Source: Phymorhynchus buccinoides (Eukaryota; Mollusca; Gastropoda; Neogastropoda; Raphitomidae). From it: a stretch of 64,000 bases of DNA. Every line of letters starts with the position of its first letter. The first letter of the stretch is position 1. Position numbers and translations under genes: made by a program. The notes under the pieces are model-generated. The model was given only the letters and a program-made list of their open reading frames with translations, did not search any database and was not told where the DNA came from. Below, piece after piece: positions 1 through 19,457 of the stretch. Location: NCBI GenBank assembly GCA_017654935.2, contig CM065686.1, forward strand, positions 32,669,205 to 32,733,204, given 5' to 3'.

Positions 1-178
1 AGGAACGTCTGCACACGTCACGTCCTCAATTCGTAACTCCATGGGGGCAACTCCCCAGAATGACAAAAAAACTGAAAGACGGGGGTCCAGGGGCCGCCAC
101 GGGCGCCAGCAGGGTACAGGGGCAGAGCCCCGTTGGACGATTCATGGGGGCAGAGCCCCGAGAGAGAGACGATTCATG

Positions 179-1688
<1,510 letters not shown>

Positions 1689-1864
1689 CAATGGAACCTC
1701 CCTTATAAGACTTCCCATTATAAGACTCCTTCCCATATAAGACCTACTTCTCTGAGACATTGCCATTCTTTGTAAGTATCAAAAGTACCTCCCTTATAAG
1801 ACCCCTCCCTTAGAAGACCTCATTTTAGATGATTTTTAAAGGTCTTATAAGGGAGGTTCCACTG
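1689..1864. mobile_element. Short pogo/Tigger-like MITE (family D)
   Basis: Terminal inverted repeats read CAATGGAACCTCCCTTATAAG at the left and the reverse complement ending in TTCCACTG at the right, with TA on both sides. The CAGTGGAAC end and TA target are typical of pogo/Tigger elements of the Tc1/mariner superfamily. The inside is built from repeats of CCTCCCTTATAAGAC. It is non-autonomous, with no transposase. Confidence 0.75.
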
Positions 1865-1866
1865 TA

Positions 1867-2213
1867 CAATGGAACATCCCTTATAAGAGCTCCCATTATA
1901 AGACTCCCTCCCACATATTAAGACCTACTTCTCTGAGACGTTGCCCTTCTTTGCAAGTATTAAAATTACCTCCCTTATAAGATCCCTCCCTTATAAGATC
2001 CCTCCCTTATAAGATCCCTCCCTTATAAGACCTTCAAAAATCATCCAAAATGAGGTCGAATTTTTTGGTCAACAAAATGCATTTTCTTATTTCGTATACA
2101 GTGGAACATCCCTTATAAGACCTTCAAAAATAATCCAAAGTGAGGTCTAATAAGGGAGGGGTCCAGTCCACTGTATATAATAAGAAAATGCATTATGTTG
2201 ACGAAAAATTTGA
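1867..2213. mobile_element. Second family D MITE, and a small palindromic element split by a third
   Basis: From 1867 another family D end starts directly after the TA of the previous copy, so two copies share a boundary. At 2099-2173 a short third copy (CAGTGGAACATCC to CCACTG) sits exactly between two inverted arms, about 2060-2096 and 2178-2213. The arms are homologous around AAAATGCATTTTCTTATT. The third copy therefore inserted near the centre of an older palindromic element. Confidence 0.6.
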
Positions 2214-2289
2214 GTAGGAAGAGTTACTATCCCTGAACATGGTCTCAGTGTTGCAAGAATGCCGTAGTACATCTAGCCACTGTGATTGA

Positions 2290-2520
2290 TTAAAGACACA
2301 CTGACCCACCACGATTAAGTCCCTTGTTTTGTTCTGGGTAGCTGTGACATACAAATGCCCCCAACTTAAATTGAGGCTGCTCTTTAAAATGATGTTTTGC
2401 TTTGAAATTGGGGGCATTAGTATGGGAGTCAAACCTGGTCAAAACAAGATTTCTTACCAGCTACAAGAGGGAAAACACATAAAACCCGTGATTTTGACAC
2501 GTGATCTGGTGGGTCTTTAA
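2290..2520. mobile_element. MITE family G
   Basis: Ends are inverted versions of TTAAAGACCCACCACATCACG; the right end reads GACACGTGATCTGGTGGGTC then TTTAA. Relatives lie at 40778-40891 and 49307-49426. The inside has no coding potential. Confidence 0.6.
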
Positions 2521-2600
2521 TGACAGTCTCTATACGGCCATAAACGGTAAACGGAAACGTTTAATGAACCTGCAGTAATGAATGAAGAAACCCCGGTCAC

Positions 2601-7595
<4,995 letters not shown>

Positions 7596-8214
7596 GATTC
7601 CTGGATCGTTTATGCTTTTTGTTGTATTCCTATTCTGTTTCACAAACAACACCGAACAGAACTACGGATCATTATTAGGATGTAGGCCTAAACTTGTGGG
7701 AACTTTTTGCTTATTTTCTTCCCCCTCCTTTTTTTTCTTCTGTATAATTATTCAGCTTGAAGGCGTTTTCCTTTTCGTTTCTGTATTCTTTTTATGCTGA
7801 CGTCTTTTCTTTATATAAAAAAAAATCCCGTTGCATTCTTTTTATTTTCCAAGGCCGCTAGCCTACCGAAGAGCTGTCTCGGCTGTATATTTAGCTGCTT
7901 TGAACACAGCAATTTCTTTTGTGACATTGGGCCTAGGTCAGTTAACTGATAAGTTATCAAGTGAATGTGGACATCGTCATCGTGATATGGACAAATGGAG
8001 AGCAAGATAGGGGCTTCTATGCTTATGTGACTGTGTTGCGATCAATCTGGTTGGCAAAATCATCGATAACTCGATTTTATGTTTAGGTAGACCCACAAAG
8101 CCTGAATATACAAAGAGTTCGCAGTCCGCAGCTGACTGAAGCCGTGGTTTTTTTTTACTCCCACCCTTTCACCTACACTACAGGTAGGGATAATTGTGAA
8201 CTCACTCATTGCCT
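7596..8214. other. Upstream region of the lectin gene
   Basis: It should contain the lectin promoter, but I cannot point to a convincing TATA box or initiator. No coding exon is seen on either strand. Confidence 0.4.
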
Positions 8215-8345
8215 CTGTATCAAAATAATAAATAGCCAACTATCCAGCAAAATCAATCAATTCAAAATTTTAAAGAATACGTGACGCAGGAACGCATCCA
8301 GAACCTACTTGATGGAAATAAAAAGGAATCTTGAAAACTTGGAAA
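8215..8345 (+). repeat. Dispersed repeat, inverted partner of 17385-17510
   Basis: The stretch around CAGCAAAATCAATCAATTCA, then GAACGCATCCAGAA and TTGATGGAAATAAAAAGG, reappears as its reverse complement at about 17385-17510. The copies are about 90% alike by eye. It is probably the 3' end of a retroelement. Confidence 0.6.
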
Positions 8346-9286
8346 CTTGAAACACTTCCCACCTTCCAGGTGGGGAGTAAGAAAATTGGCGTCATTCTTT
8401 GCAAGGTTTGTAGGCTGCGAAGCAATCACTCTTTGTGACATTTAGGCTTTTTGGTAGGCCTAATGGCATTCAACTCAGCCAGTTGCTTAGGTGCTTTCCA
8501 TTGTACCTGATTACCCTAAACAGATTTTTTTGTTTGTATTTAATAATTTTTATTCTTTCTTTTCTTTCATTCCACAATTCCTGCTTTCACTCACTCCTTC
8601 GTACCATCAATGATCAACATACATGTATATAAATGAATTTAGAGCAAATTAGAGCAAACATAATACGAAGAAAAAAGAAAACAAACATCAGCAACTCATC
8701 ACCGTTAATCTAATGAAAGGGTAAAGAAACTTAATATAATCTATGATTGATAGCAGTAGTTTAAATATTACACAATTATTGATTATAAGATCCAAAAAGA
8801 AGTTTTTGGGTTTTTTCATTACAAAACAGAAACAGTTACATTAACCACAACAACAAACAATAATGGAGATCAAAGCAATAGTAGTAGTTAAATCATAGTA
8901 AGAAAGAAAGGTAACAATACAATATGCTTGAGGAAATGGGAATAAGAACACAAGATCAAAATATACACACAAAAGAGGTCACACACACACACACACACAT
9001 ACACACACACACACACATGCTACAGATGATATCATATAGAGTCAAGCAAGATCAAGCAAATGATTAAGCACAATGGAAGTTATTTCAAATTCCTCTTTCT
9101 TTCAAGAGAAGCATTAACCTATTATTTCTGGAAGCATAAAACATATTACATTAATTACCATCCAAATGTTGTCATACTGAAAACAGATTACATGATATTA
9201 ACCACACAAGTGTCATTAGATATTAAGAAATAGATCAACAACATAAGACAATATCCACCTAAGTACTGTCAAATATTTTATTTTAA
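8346..9286. other. AT-rich sequence next to the LINE, no gene seen
   Basis: Probably includes the 3' untranslated end of the minus-strand LINE that follows. It holds one CA microsatellite (about 8978-9018). No further structure recognised. Confidence 0.45.
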
Positions 9287-12200
9287 TCATGAAATTATTG
9301 TTGAGTAAGGTAACCAACTCTCTTCAAATTCACTTAAGGCATAATTTAAAGAAGACATATATTTTTCTAGTTCAATTCTGTTTTTAAGTATGGCTATGAA
9401 GACCTTTAAATTTGGCTGGACATTTTGTAATTTGGACTTATATATATAAAATTTGGCCAGGAGCAAAATGAAATCCATTGGTTTATCTGTTTTTATATTT
9501 TGTTTTACTCCAAATAAAACCAGTTCTTTGTCAATTTGAAAAAAAATCACAATGTTGGCATTGTTCTTTAAGCACATTTTCAAAGCTTGTGCAAAATCTA
9601 TGTACAATAGCACAGTCAAATAACATGTGTGATATGGTCTGTTCATCCATATTACAGACATTGCACAAAGGGGAATCAACAATTTTGATTCTAAACAAGT
9701 ATTTCTGAGTGGGGAGAAGCCTGTGCAATAACCTGGTTTGAAACCATCTGAGCTGTACATCTGTAGTAGTTTTGTATAAAGGTGAAAAAATATATTTCCA
9801 GCTCAGGGTCTCAAACAGGCCATTCCATTTTACGACTGCTGTTGGAACAGCATCATTTGCATTTAAAATGGTTTGCACATACTTATTGCCCTTGTTAATG
9901 CAAACCCATGTTTTTTAGTCTAATATTTTATATCTATTGGTTAGGACCACTTTTAATTTTTGACAATAAGTTCGGATAGCATTAACAATGCCTTCATACA
10001 ATATAAAATTAGTTGTAATACTAGGGTATTTCAGCAAGAATTGGTTATATGTCATGAAATTGCCATTATCATTCACTAAATTTTTTACAAAGTAAATATC
10101 ATAATCACACCATTCTCGCGCATAAACTACCCTTCGTCCTCTTAAAATATTGATATTATAATGAATGCATTCAGACATGAATTCATGTACAGAGGATGGA
10201 CAACAATTCACACACAATTTTTTATAATGTTTAACGACATCCTTCCAAAATGGGTTTTTAACATTTTCAATAACAATACTAGCGTATTCAGCTCCGAATA
10301 GTTTTAAATTTTCCAGCCTAGGGAACATGTTAATTGTAAAATCTTTCCATTCGGAATCGCAATTTAGTCTCTTTAACCAAGATATTTTCATGGATGACAA
10401 AAAGTGTTTGACATTTAGCATTTTTAACCCCCCCTAAAAGTATTGTTTTTCAACCACAGATCTTTTAATTTTACTTTGGTTACCATTCCTCACAAAAATA
10501 TACAATTCCTTCTCTAAAGTTTTTAAAAAGTCTTCTGGCAGGTTAATTAATAGATGGATTATTTTTGAAAATACTAATGTTTTGATGACCGTTATTTTTC
10601 CAAAGGGTGTAATTTGTCGTTTCTTCCAAAAAGCTAATATTCGTTTCATTGCAAACAATTTGTCTTCATAATTTAGTTGTACGATAGCATCAATATTGGT
10701 AGAAAATTTAATGCCTAAGATTTTGAAAGTGCCCGGTTCCCAAACAAAGTTCTTATCACGCATATACCGGATGCCACAATTTTTCCAACTACCTATCCAG
10801 ACAATTTGGGTTTTGTCAAAATTTATTTTTAAACCAGAAATATGTGCAAATCTTGAAAGAGTATATACTGTTTCCTTAAAGGACCTTTCTGACCCATCAA
10901 GGCACAATGCTGTATCGTCTGCAAATTGGGACAATAAGCTTTCTTTATCTTTAATTTTGATTCCTTTAATGTTCACATTACGGCGGATATTTCTGCACAA
11001 ATTAAATACAAATAAGGGGAGGAAGGGTCCCCCTGCCTGACACCTATTTGTATTGAGAACCAAGGAGAGTATTGACCGTTAACTAATACATTTGTAGAAA
11101 TTTGATTGTAGAAAGTTTTTATCCAGTTAATAATATCGGGACCAAATTAAAAAAAATGTAAACACTTTTGTAAAAAGGACCAAGACACACTATCAAACGC
11201 CTTTTCAAAGTCTACAAGTAAAAACATACCTGGAATATTTTCTTTTTCAGCGTACAACAATGTGTCATAGAGTAACCTAATATTTTCGCCAATAAAACGA
11301 CCTTTTAAAAATCCCTTTTGGCTTTCGTGAATTATGCTTGGCAAAACACTTTTAAGGCGATTAGCGATGCAAGCTGAAGCGATTTTGTATGTAATATTCA
11401 AAAGGGAAATGGGACGCCAATTTTTAATAAACCGTTTAGGTTTCCCCTCTTTAGGGATACATATTATTGTTCCTCGTCGCTGAGTTATTGACATTTGACC
11501 TTTGTTGAAACTTTCATTGGTAGAACGCACAAGAAAAGAACCAATATCAACAAAGAAATTTTTTAAAAATTCAACAGTGAAGCCATCCGGTCCATGACTT
11601 TTCAAATTTTTCATATTTTTCAAAGCACTGGCTGCCTCCTGAACTGTTATTAAGCCCTCTATGGATTCACTCTCTTCCTCTGTTAAAACCGGCGCACCAG
11701 GGAGTTCATCAGTAATGTTAATATCATCTACGTCTTGAAAATTGTATAAATCTTCATAATATTGTTTTGTTTCATTAAGAATACTCTTTTGATCTGAAAT
11801 TATTGGTCCACTTTCTTTTTCCAAAAAGGGTAATGATTTATCCAGGTAATAACGGCTTTCAAGGTTACAGAAATATTTGTTTACCTTTTCACCCTGATTA
11901 ATCCAACGAACCTTTGAACGCATTGCCATGCCTTGAATCCTGTGATCTCTAATTTCCTGCAACTGGATTTTTAAATCTTCTAAAACTGGAATATCATGAT
12001 CCTGCAAATTATATTCAAGATTACGAATTCTTTTTTTCAAGGTCCAGTTCTTGTTGAGTTTCCATCTTTTTCTTATAAGTAGCATATGAAATAGTTTTCC
12101 CCCTAATTTGTAACAATAGAGTTTCAAAAAATAGTTGCTCATTAATCTGAAAAGAGATATCATCATTAGAAATGATATCAATATTATCCAAATTGTAAGG

Positions 12201-12897
12201 TAGTAATGCATATTGTTTTTTTACATCCTTAATAACATTTTTTATTTCAAAAATATATTTCTTATCCTTAAGTAAACTGTTGTTAAACTTCCAAAAAGGT
12301 CTGTCACGTTTAAACTGTTCTTTTTTTTAGAAGCATAGTAACCAAAGAATGATCTGATCTGTAACCTGGGTCAGTAAGAATATCATTTGTTTCCGCCAAT
12401 AATTCTTCGTTAATTAGAAAATAGTCAAGTCTTCCTTGTTTAAAGGAGTTAAATTTGCGCCAAGTATATACTCTTTTTGATGTTTTTAGGGAAATGTACC
12501 CAATTTTGTCATCATGTCATTAATCCTTTTTCTTGTCCTTGGACGATTATTAACACTTGTATAATTTCTGACACCTATCTTCATGTCCAAGGCACAATTC
12601 CAGTCCCCTGTGATGATCACATGTTCATTGGCAATGCGCTCAATATGTCCGCAGACATTATCGAAAAATTCAGGTCTGTCACAATTACTGGGCCCATATA
12701 AATTCACCAAGGTAATTTTTTTGTTAAAAAATTACACATTCATTATTATGTAACAACCATGACATGTCTGTCTGGTGACATCAATCAATTTATATTCAAA
12801 ATTATTGTTAAAAAATATAGCCACCCCATTTTTATTTGTATCTGAACCACAGAGCCAAACATTGTAGCCCCAACTTGCCCTTATGAAATTTTTAGTC
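9287..12897 (-). mobile_element. Degraded L1/Tx1-like LINE: endonuclease, reverse transcriptase, zinc knuckle
   Basis: Read on the minus strand, 12897-12320 holds an APE-type endonuclease (GVAIFFNNNFEY, ITGDWNCALD, GRLDYFLIN, YRSDHSLV). From 12211 to about 10434 lies a reverse transcriptase: WRPISLLN, motif A LLVDFEKAFDSVSW, motif B GVRQGDPSSP and the catalytic FADD near 10915. Near 9665 there is a CxxC-x7-H-x4-C knuckle (CNVCN ... HMLFDC). This order fits LINE-1-like elements of the Tx1 type. Frameshifts (near 11100 and 9530) and stops break it, and the 5' end is cut at about 12897, where another repeat begins. It is not active. Confidence 0.85.
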
Positions 12898-13740
12898 CCG
12901 TCACCGTCTTTTTTTTCTTTTCTGTCTGTCCCAAGGATATCTCCCGAACCGCTTGACCGAATCGCGTCAAATTTTGTGTGAAGGTGTGCCTCCTTAATAT
13001 GAAGAGATCGGCACAAACCATTCTGCCGTCGTGACCTTGACCTTGACGTACGACCTTGAAAACCGAAAATCTATTTTTAGCCATATCTCGGGCACCGATC
13101 AACATAGGATGTTGAAACTTGGTATGAAGGTGGTTTGGCTCATGCCCGTTCTGATGATGGCATACCGATCAAGGTCAAGGTCAAGGTCAAAAAGATCGCT
13201 GGAGCCTGAAAATCGGAGGGTCATTTTTTTCTCCTTCTGTCTGTCCCAAGGATATCTTTCGAACGGGTTGACAGAATCACGTCAAATGTTGTGTGCTGGT
13301 GTGTCACCATGAGAGGAAGGCATCCGCGCAAACCATTTTGCCGTCATGACCTTGACCTTGGCGTACGACCTTGAAAACCGACATTCTTTAAGGGGCCATT
13401 ACTCCCACACCGTTGGTGTTAGAGTCTTCAAATTTGGCATGCAGGTACTTTGGCGTATGCCCGTTCTGATGGTGGCATATTGATCAAGGTCAAGGTCATG
13501 GTCCGGGAGATCGTAGGCCTTGAAAGTGGTAGGGGTCTACAAATTGGGTTTTCAGCCATATTTTCCACATTTGTACTTAACAGAAGCGCTTCATATTGTG
13601 TCTGGCACTGTATACCCTAGAGTAGAAAACACCTGAGCATACATTATCGCCATGCTGACCTTCACCTTGACGTGTGACCTTGAAAAACGAAATTTCCTTC
13701 TTTGTGCTATATATTATTGTTCAAGCTGTATCTCGTGAAC
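12898..13740. repeat. Dispersed AAGGTCA-rich repeat, two sub-copies
   Basis: Two related blocks (from about 12905 and about 13225) share CTGTCTGTCCCAAGGATATC, GACCGAATCGCGTCAAA and GACCTTGACCTTG. The second block closely matches 14708-15010. At about 13165-13190 there is a run of overlapping TCAAGGTCA words. Confidence 0.65.
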
Positions 13741-13768
13741 TACAAGACATAAGTTCTTCAAATGTTGT

Positions 13769-13807
13769 GTCAGGATGTGGATGAATGAAAATGTGTTTAA
13801 CGTCCCC

Positions 13808-13842
<35 letters not shown>

Positions 13843-13855
13843 GAGAGAGAGAGAG

Positions 13856-13888
<33 letters not shown>

Positions 13889-14005
13889 AAGACACACACA
13901 AAGAAAGAAAGACAGACAGAGAGCAAAGAGGACAACTGCTGTTCCAGTTGGATGAATGAAAATTTGTTTAACGTCCTCCGCCCCGGAGCAGGCACAGAGG
14001 CAGCA

Positions 14006-14063
<58 letters not shown>

Positions 14064-14175
14064 TAGACAGACAGAGAGAGAGAGACAGACAGAGAGAGAG
14101 ACACATAGGCATACAGATACATGAGAAACATAGAGAGAGATAGACAAAGACACAGAGAGAGATAGACAGACAGAC

Positions 14176-14249
<74 letters not shown>

Positions 14250-14360
14250 CGAGACATAGGCCCTACAGACAAGGGCAGAGAGAGAGAGGGGGGGGGGGGG
14301 GGGACAGAGACAGAAAGAGAGAGAGAGACACAGACAGACAAACATACACAGAGAGCCCAC
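13769..14360. repeat. GA/GACA microsatellite complex
   Basis: Long GA runs mixed with GACA and poly-G. They are interrupted twice by related words (GATGAATGAAAATGTGTTTAACGT-type at about 13777 and 13950), which are probably ends of a SINE-like repeat. All long frames here are repeat artefacts. Confidence 0.85.
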
Positions 14361-14463
14361 CCAGAGGAACGCGGCGACAGAAGATCAAATTATACCACCG
14401 GGAACGGGCAACGTTCGGTTTTACACCCCCCCCCCCCCCCCTCCCCAACTATACCGCTCTCCC

Positions 14464-15332
14464 GAACAAGGGCGTCGCCGAGCGGCAGACATGTCCGTCA
14501 CCAGCAATGCCACGCACTTGCGACACGCCGTAGCATAATTGTCCGTCACCGTAGGTGATCGGACTTTGCAGTCGTCTGGTTTGTATTTTTGTTTTTGTCC
14601 GTCACCATAGGTGATCGGACTTTGTGGTCGTCTGGTTTGTATTTGTCCGTCAAAATAGGTGATAGGACTTTGCATGGGTTGGTTTGTATTTTTTTGTTTT
14701 TTTGTTTTTCTGTCTGTCCCAAGGATATCTCCCGAACCACTTGACCGAATCGCGTCAAATTTTGTCGGCTGGTGTGTCACCATGAGAGGAACGCATCCGC
14801 GCAAAATGTTTCGCCGTCGTGACCTTGACCTTGGCTTACGACCTTGAAAACCGAAAATCTTTAAGGGGCCATAACTCCCACACCGTTCGTGTTAGAGTCT
14901 TCGAATTTGGCATGTAGGTACTTTGGCTTATGCCTGTTCTGATGGTGGCATACCGATCAAGGTCAACGTCACGGTCCGGGAGATTGGTAGGCCTTGAATG
15001 TGGTAGGGGTTTACAAACTGGGTTTTAAGCTTTATTTTCTACATTTGTGCTTGACAGAAGCGCTTCAGATTGTATGTGGTACTGTATACCCTAGAGTAGA
15101 AAACATCCCAGCATAAATTATCGCCATGCTGACCTTGGCCTTGAAGTTTGACCTTGAAAACCGAAATTTCCTTCTTTGCGCTATGTATTTCTTCTTCAAG
15201 CTGTATCTCATGAACTAGAAGACAGAATCCCTTGCAATTTTGTGTCAGGATGTGACACTCGACGGGGTGTCGCAAGTGCGTGGCATTGCTGGTGACGGAC
15301 ATGTCTGCCGCTCGGCGACGCCCTTGTCTGAG
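14464..15332. mobile_element. Non-autonomous DNA transposon with ~75-bp terminal inverted repeats
   Basis: The left arm 14464-14538 (CAAGGGCGTCGCCGAGCGGC ... TGCGACACGCCG) is repeated in reverse complement at 15258-15332 and ends GGCGACGCCCTTG. The arms differ by only a few bases. The inside contains three copies of a GTCCGTCACCNTAGGTGATC motif (14540-14660) and an AAGGTCA block (14700-15250), but no transposase. Confidence 0.75.
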
Positions 15333-15518
15333 TTTGTTTTTAAATGTGTCTCTTGGAGACAGTAAATGTTGGCCTCCTTCTTTCTGAGAAAATCAAACAC
15401 ATCTGTCCTCTTACTAGAGTAAATTGTTTAAACCGCTACAGTTAAACGAACATAATTTAAAAGAATTATCCCCTGCCATTTGGTAGGTGTGAGAAAAGAA
15501 GAAAATGTTCTGCAAAAA

Positions 15519-16713
15519 TGTGTTATTCTATCAGCATCCCAATGAGGCCAGTACATTTCCTGCATCTGCTTCCACATTATCACATTATCAAAATGTGTTA
15601 TTCTATCAGCATCCCAATGAGGCCAGTGCATTTCCTGCATCTGCTTCCACATCATCACATTATCAAAATGTGTTATTCTATCAGCATCCCAATGAGGCCA
15701 GTGCATTTCCTGCATCTGCTTCCATATCATCACATTATCAAAAGGTGTTATTCTATCAGCATCCCAATGAGGCCAGTGCATTTCCTGCATCTGCTTCCAC
15801 ATCATCACATTATCAAAATGTGTTATTCTATCAGCATCCCAATGAGGCCAGTGCATTTCCTGCATCTGCTTCCATATCATCACATTATCAAAAGGTGTTA
15901 TTCTATCAGCATCCCAATGAGGCCAGTGCATTTCCTGCATCTGCTTCCATATCATCACATTATCAAAATGTGTTATTCTATCAGCATCCCAATGAGGCCA
16001 GTGCATTTCCTGCATCTGCTTCCATATCATCACATTATCAAAAGGTGTTATTCTATCAGCATCCCAATGAGGCCAGTGCATTTCCTGCATCTGCTTCCAT
16101 ATCATCACATTATCAAAATGTGTTATTCTATCAGCATCCCAATGAGGCCAGTGCATTTCCTGCATCTGCTTCCACATCATCACATTATCAAAATGTGTTA
16201 TTCTATCAGCATCCCAATGAGGCCAGTGCATTTCCTGCATCTGCTTCCATATCATCACATTATCAAAAGGTGTTATTCTATCAGCATCCCAATGAGGCCA
16301 GTGCATTTCCTGCATCTGCTTCCACATCATCACATTATCAAAATGTGTTATTCTATCAGCATCCCAATGAGGCCAGTGCATTTCCTGCATCTGCTTCCAT
16401 ATCATCACATTATCAAAAGGTGTTATTCTATCAGCATCCCAATGAGGCCAGTGCATTTCCTGCATCTGCTTCCATATCATCACATTATCAAAAGGTGTTA
16501 TTCTATCAGCATCCCAATGAGGCCAGTGCATTTCCTGCATCTGCTTCCACATCATCAAAATGTGTTATTCTATCAGCATCCCAATGAGGCCAGTGCATTT
16601 CCTGCATCTGCTTCCACATCATCACATTATCAAAATGTGTTATTCTATCAGCATCCCAATGAGGCCAGTGCATTTCCTGCATCTGCTTCCACATCATCAC
16701 ATTATCAAAAGGT
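15519..16713. repeat. 75-bp minisatellite, about 16 copies
   Basis: Near-identical 75-bp units (TTATTCTATCAGCATCCCAA ... TCATCACATTATCAAAA). Two positions vary: CACATC or CATATC, and AAATG or AAAGG. The variants occur in mixed order, so copies were shuffled. One unit near 16550 has an internal deletion. Because 75 is divisible by 3, long frames stay open on both strands (25-residue repeats). No start region, splice signals or homology suggest a real protein. Confidence 0.93.
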
Positions 16714-16950
16714 GTCCCAACAATCAAAGCAATACTCCACTGTGACAAAAACAAGTCTGTCTGTCAATACGTTATGAACAAACTGGAAAAACCAACTCGA
16801 CCCAATTTCACTCTCATTCACATCCGGCACCTAAACAGATTTTGATTGAGGATAAGTCAGTGCTCCCTAAAACTTCATGTAGGCCTAACGCGATATTAAT
16901 CTGTCTCTCATTCAGCTACGGAAATTTAATATAATTATTCTGTCTTTGTG

Positions 16951-17007
<57 letters not shown>

Positions 17008-17384
17008 GGGGGCACAGGAGAATGCCGCGAAAATTATGAATGGATTAACACACACAAAAATCTCTTTGACTGTCAAAAACACCCACCCCAAAACAACGTT
17101 AGAGAGTATAAATCCATATCGTCATTATGGTCCTCCCCTTATTGTGTTAGGCCCTATTGCTAATTCTCCCCTGTGACATAAACAGGACTATGCTTAAGTC
17201 TACAAGGAAAAACACCTCTTGACTTACTACACTTCTGGTGGCCTCGTACAAGCCAAAGTTATCTTTCCGGCGGAGGTTTGCACAGTGACAGTGCTGCCTA
17301 TAGGTTTTGTTTTTTACTGATTGATTCGCTGGGCACCAGTTGTTCGTTTAGTTTGAACGGATTTATTTTTAAGAAAAAGTTTTC
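16714..17384. other. Unique sequence with a GT/poly-G tract
   Basis: Holds (GT)n followed by about 20 G at 16956-17012. No gene or repeat family otherwise recognised. Confidence 0.5.
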
Positions 17385-17510
17385 AAGATTCCTTTTTCAT
17401 TTCCATCAAGTAAATTCTGGATGCGTTCCTGCGTATTCTTTTTAAATTTGAATTGATTGATTTTGCTGGGTAGTTGGCCATTTATTATTTTGATGACATA
17501 AATTTATTGT
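17385..17510 (-). repeat. Dispersed repeat, inverted partner of 8215-8345
   Basis: Reverse complement of the sequence at 8215-8345, including CTGGATGCGTTCCTGCGTA and TTGAATTGATTGATTTTGCTGG. Confidence 0.6.
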
Positions 17511-17656
17511 TTCTATTGTGCGTTTTGTGTTAAAACCCCCACTAAAACGTTGGGCTTTTTTGGGGGTGGGGGTGTTGTTGAATTTCTACTTCGCGTGTTC
17601 TCTTTGCTACAAATTTCGATATTATGTACGTTGGCCTACGTTGGGCATTCTGAGGG

Positions 17657-17696
<40 letters not shown>

Positions 17697-18329
17697 GTGC
17701 GGGCGCGCGTGTGTGTGGAGTTGAAATTGTTCCGATTTTGAGCGCTTTTTATTTATTTCGATGCCAGATATTTTCTGTCTTCGTCATCATGAGATGAACC
17801 GTATTGTTTATTGTTATTCCTGAGTAAAACTAAGTGTTCAATTGAGATGTGTGTGCGTTTGTGCGTGCACGCGCGTCCGCCTGCTAGTTTATATGTAGGC
17901 CTATTTTTGTTTTATATATAAAAAGAACTAGAACTTGAACATGACTATCTAGAAATAGGCCCCTATTACTTATTTTAAATTATACAGATGCTAATGTTGT
18001 AATGATGAAACTTTTGCTGTGATATGAAGTAGCCAGTTTTGTGTATATCACAGCCTTGTACGCCCTAATGTACACAATTTAGGCACAGACTCCATGATAG
18101 AGTATACGTGCTGTAATAAAGTTATTAGGCCCTAATTAGTCTTTTTGTCTGTCAGGATTTTGTTTCTTATCATTGGAGTCAAAATGACAGTTTGTTCTGT
18201 TACTATTTAAACATTGTAAGTCATGAACGGGTTGTGACAAAACTGGATTTGTTGACTAGACTCGTGTGTTGTGCTAGAGATGACCTATTACAATTTGACT
18301 AAGTCAAGGCCATCATTTTGATACAGGAT
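17511..18329. other. No gene seen
   Basis: AT-rich sequence with a GT microsatellite at 17660-17716 and GT/GC-rich words near 17850. No exon with acceptable splice sites recognised. Confidence 0.5.
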
Positions 18330-18720
18330 TTTTATTGTTGTGCGTAGCCTCTTGAAAGTTTCTCTTTCACAAACATAAGGCAAGACCAGCATTAAAACTT
18401 CGAGAACAATTGACCGATTAGTCTCATAGTAGCCTTGTTTTTACATAGGCCCTATTAGTCTCATAGTAATGTAGCCTAATTTTGTTTTGCATTCAAGATT
18501 TATTTATATCCTTTTGAAAGGGTTTTTTTCATAAACAAAGCAAGACTAGCATGAAAACTTCAAGAACTCTTTGACTGAATGGTCTAATAATTTAGCCTTT
18601 TTTTTAACATACAATATTTGTTTGTAGTCTTTTGGAAGTTCCTCGTTCACAAACACAATGCAAGACTAGCTTTCAAACTTTTCAAGAACTCTTTGACTTG
18701 GTAGCCTGGTAATACAAGAC
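18330..18720. repeat. Diverged tandem repeat, about three ~130-bp copies
   Basis: The words TTCACAAACA, GCAAGACTAGC and TTCAAGAACTCTTTGACT recur in order at about 18360, 18530 and 18650. The copies are well diverged. Confidence 0.6.
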
Positions 18721-18832
18721 TATCTCATAAAGTCCATGGTGGCAGTCTGCATTGTACATGTATTAGTAATTTGTGTGTGTGTGACAGTATGTATTGTTTT
18801 AATCATATTGCAATGTAGCTTGGTTGATTGTG

Positions 18833-18954
<122 letters not shown>

Positions 18955-19457
18955 GCAAGTGCACCGATATACAATATTATTATTAACACATCCGTCATGT
19001 TTAAAACTTTTATTATAAAAAGTCAAAAGCTTAACAACCAAAATCCAATGTGTATGTTTTTAAAGTCGACATAAATATCTGTCTATTCTTCGTTATAAGC
19101 AGATCAACAATAAAATAAAATCGTCGTCGACAGTCTTCCTTTTCGCAACAATCACCACAGTCAATAATCAATACATAAAGCACACATAAAAATAAAATGT
19201 CTTGAGCCACCACCGTCTTTTGATTAAAAAACAGTCCGTCTGGAACTTGAAAATCCCAAGGGAAAAGAGTTTGTAAACCCAGTAGTCATTTGGTTTGTAG
19301 AAGTCCCCGAACCCAGTCATTTGGTTTGTAGAAACCTTTGTATCTTTCTGTTCTTTTAAAAAAAAATCTGCACACTTCACATTACTCTGCCCAGGACACA
19401 CTTTCTTTTTTTGTAACAGAAAAAAAAGGAAGCGGGAAAAAGCAAGTAAGAAAGTTC

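Noticed and set aside
15428..16777. 360-419 residue repeat proteins on both strands
   Set aside because: A 75-bp tandem repeat is open in several frames by arithmetic; no start context, splicing or homology supports coding.
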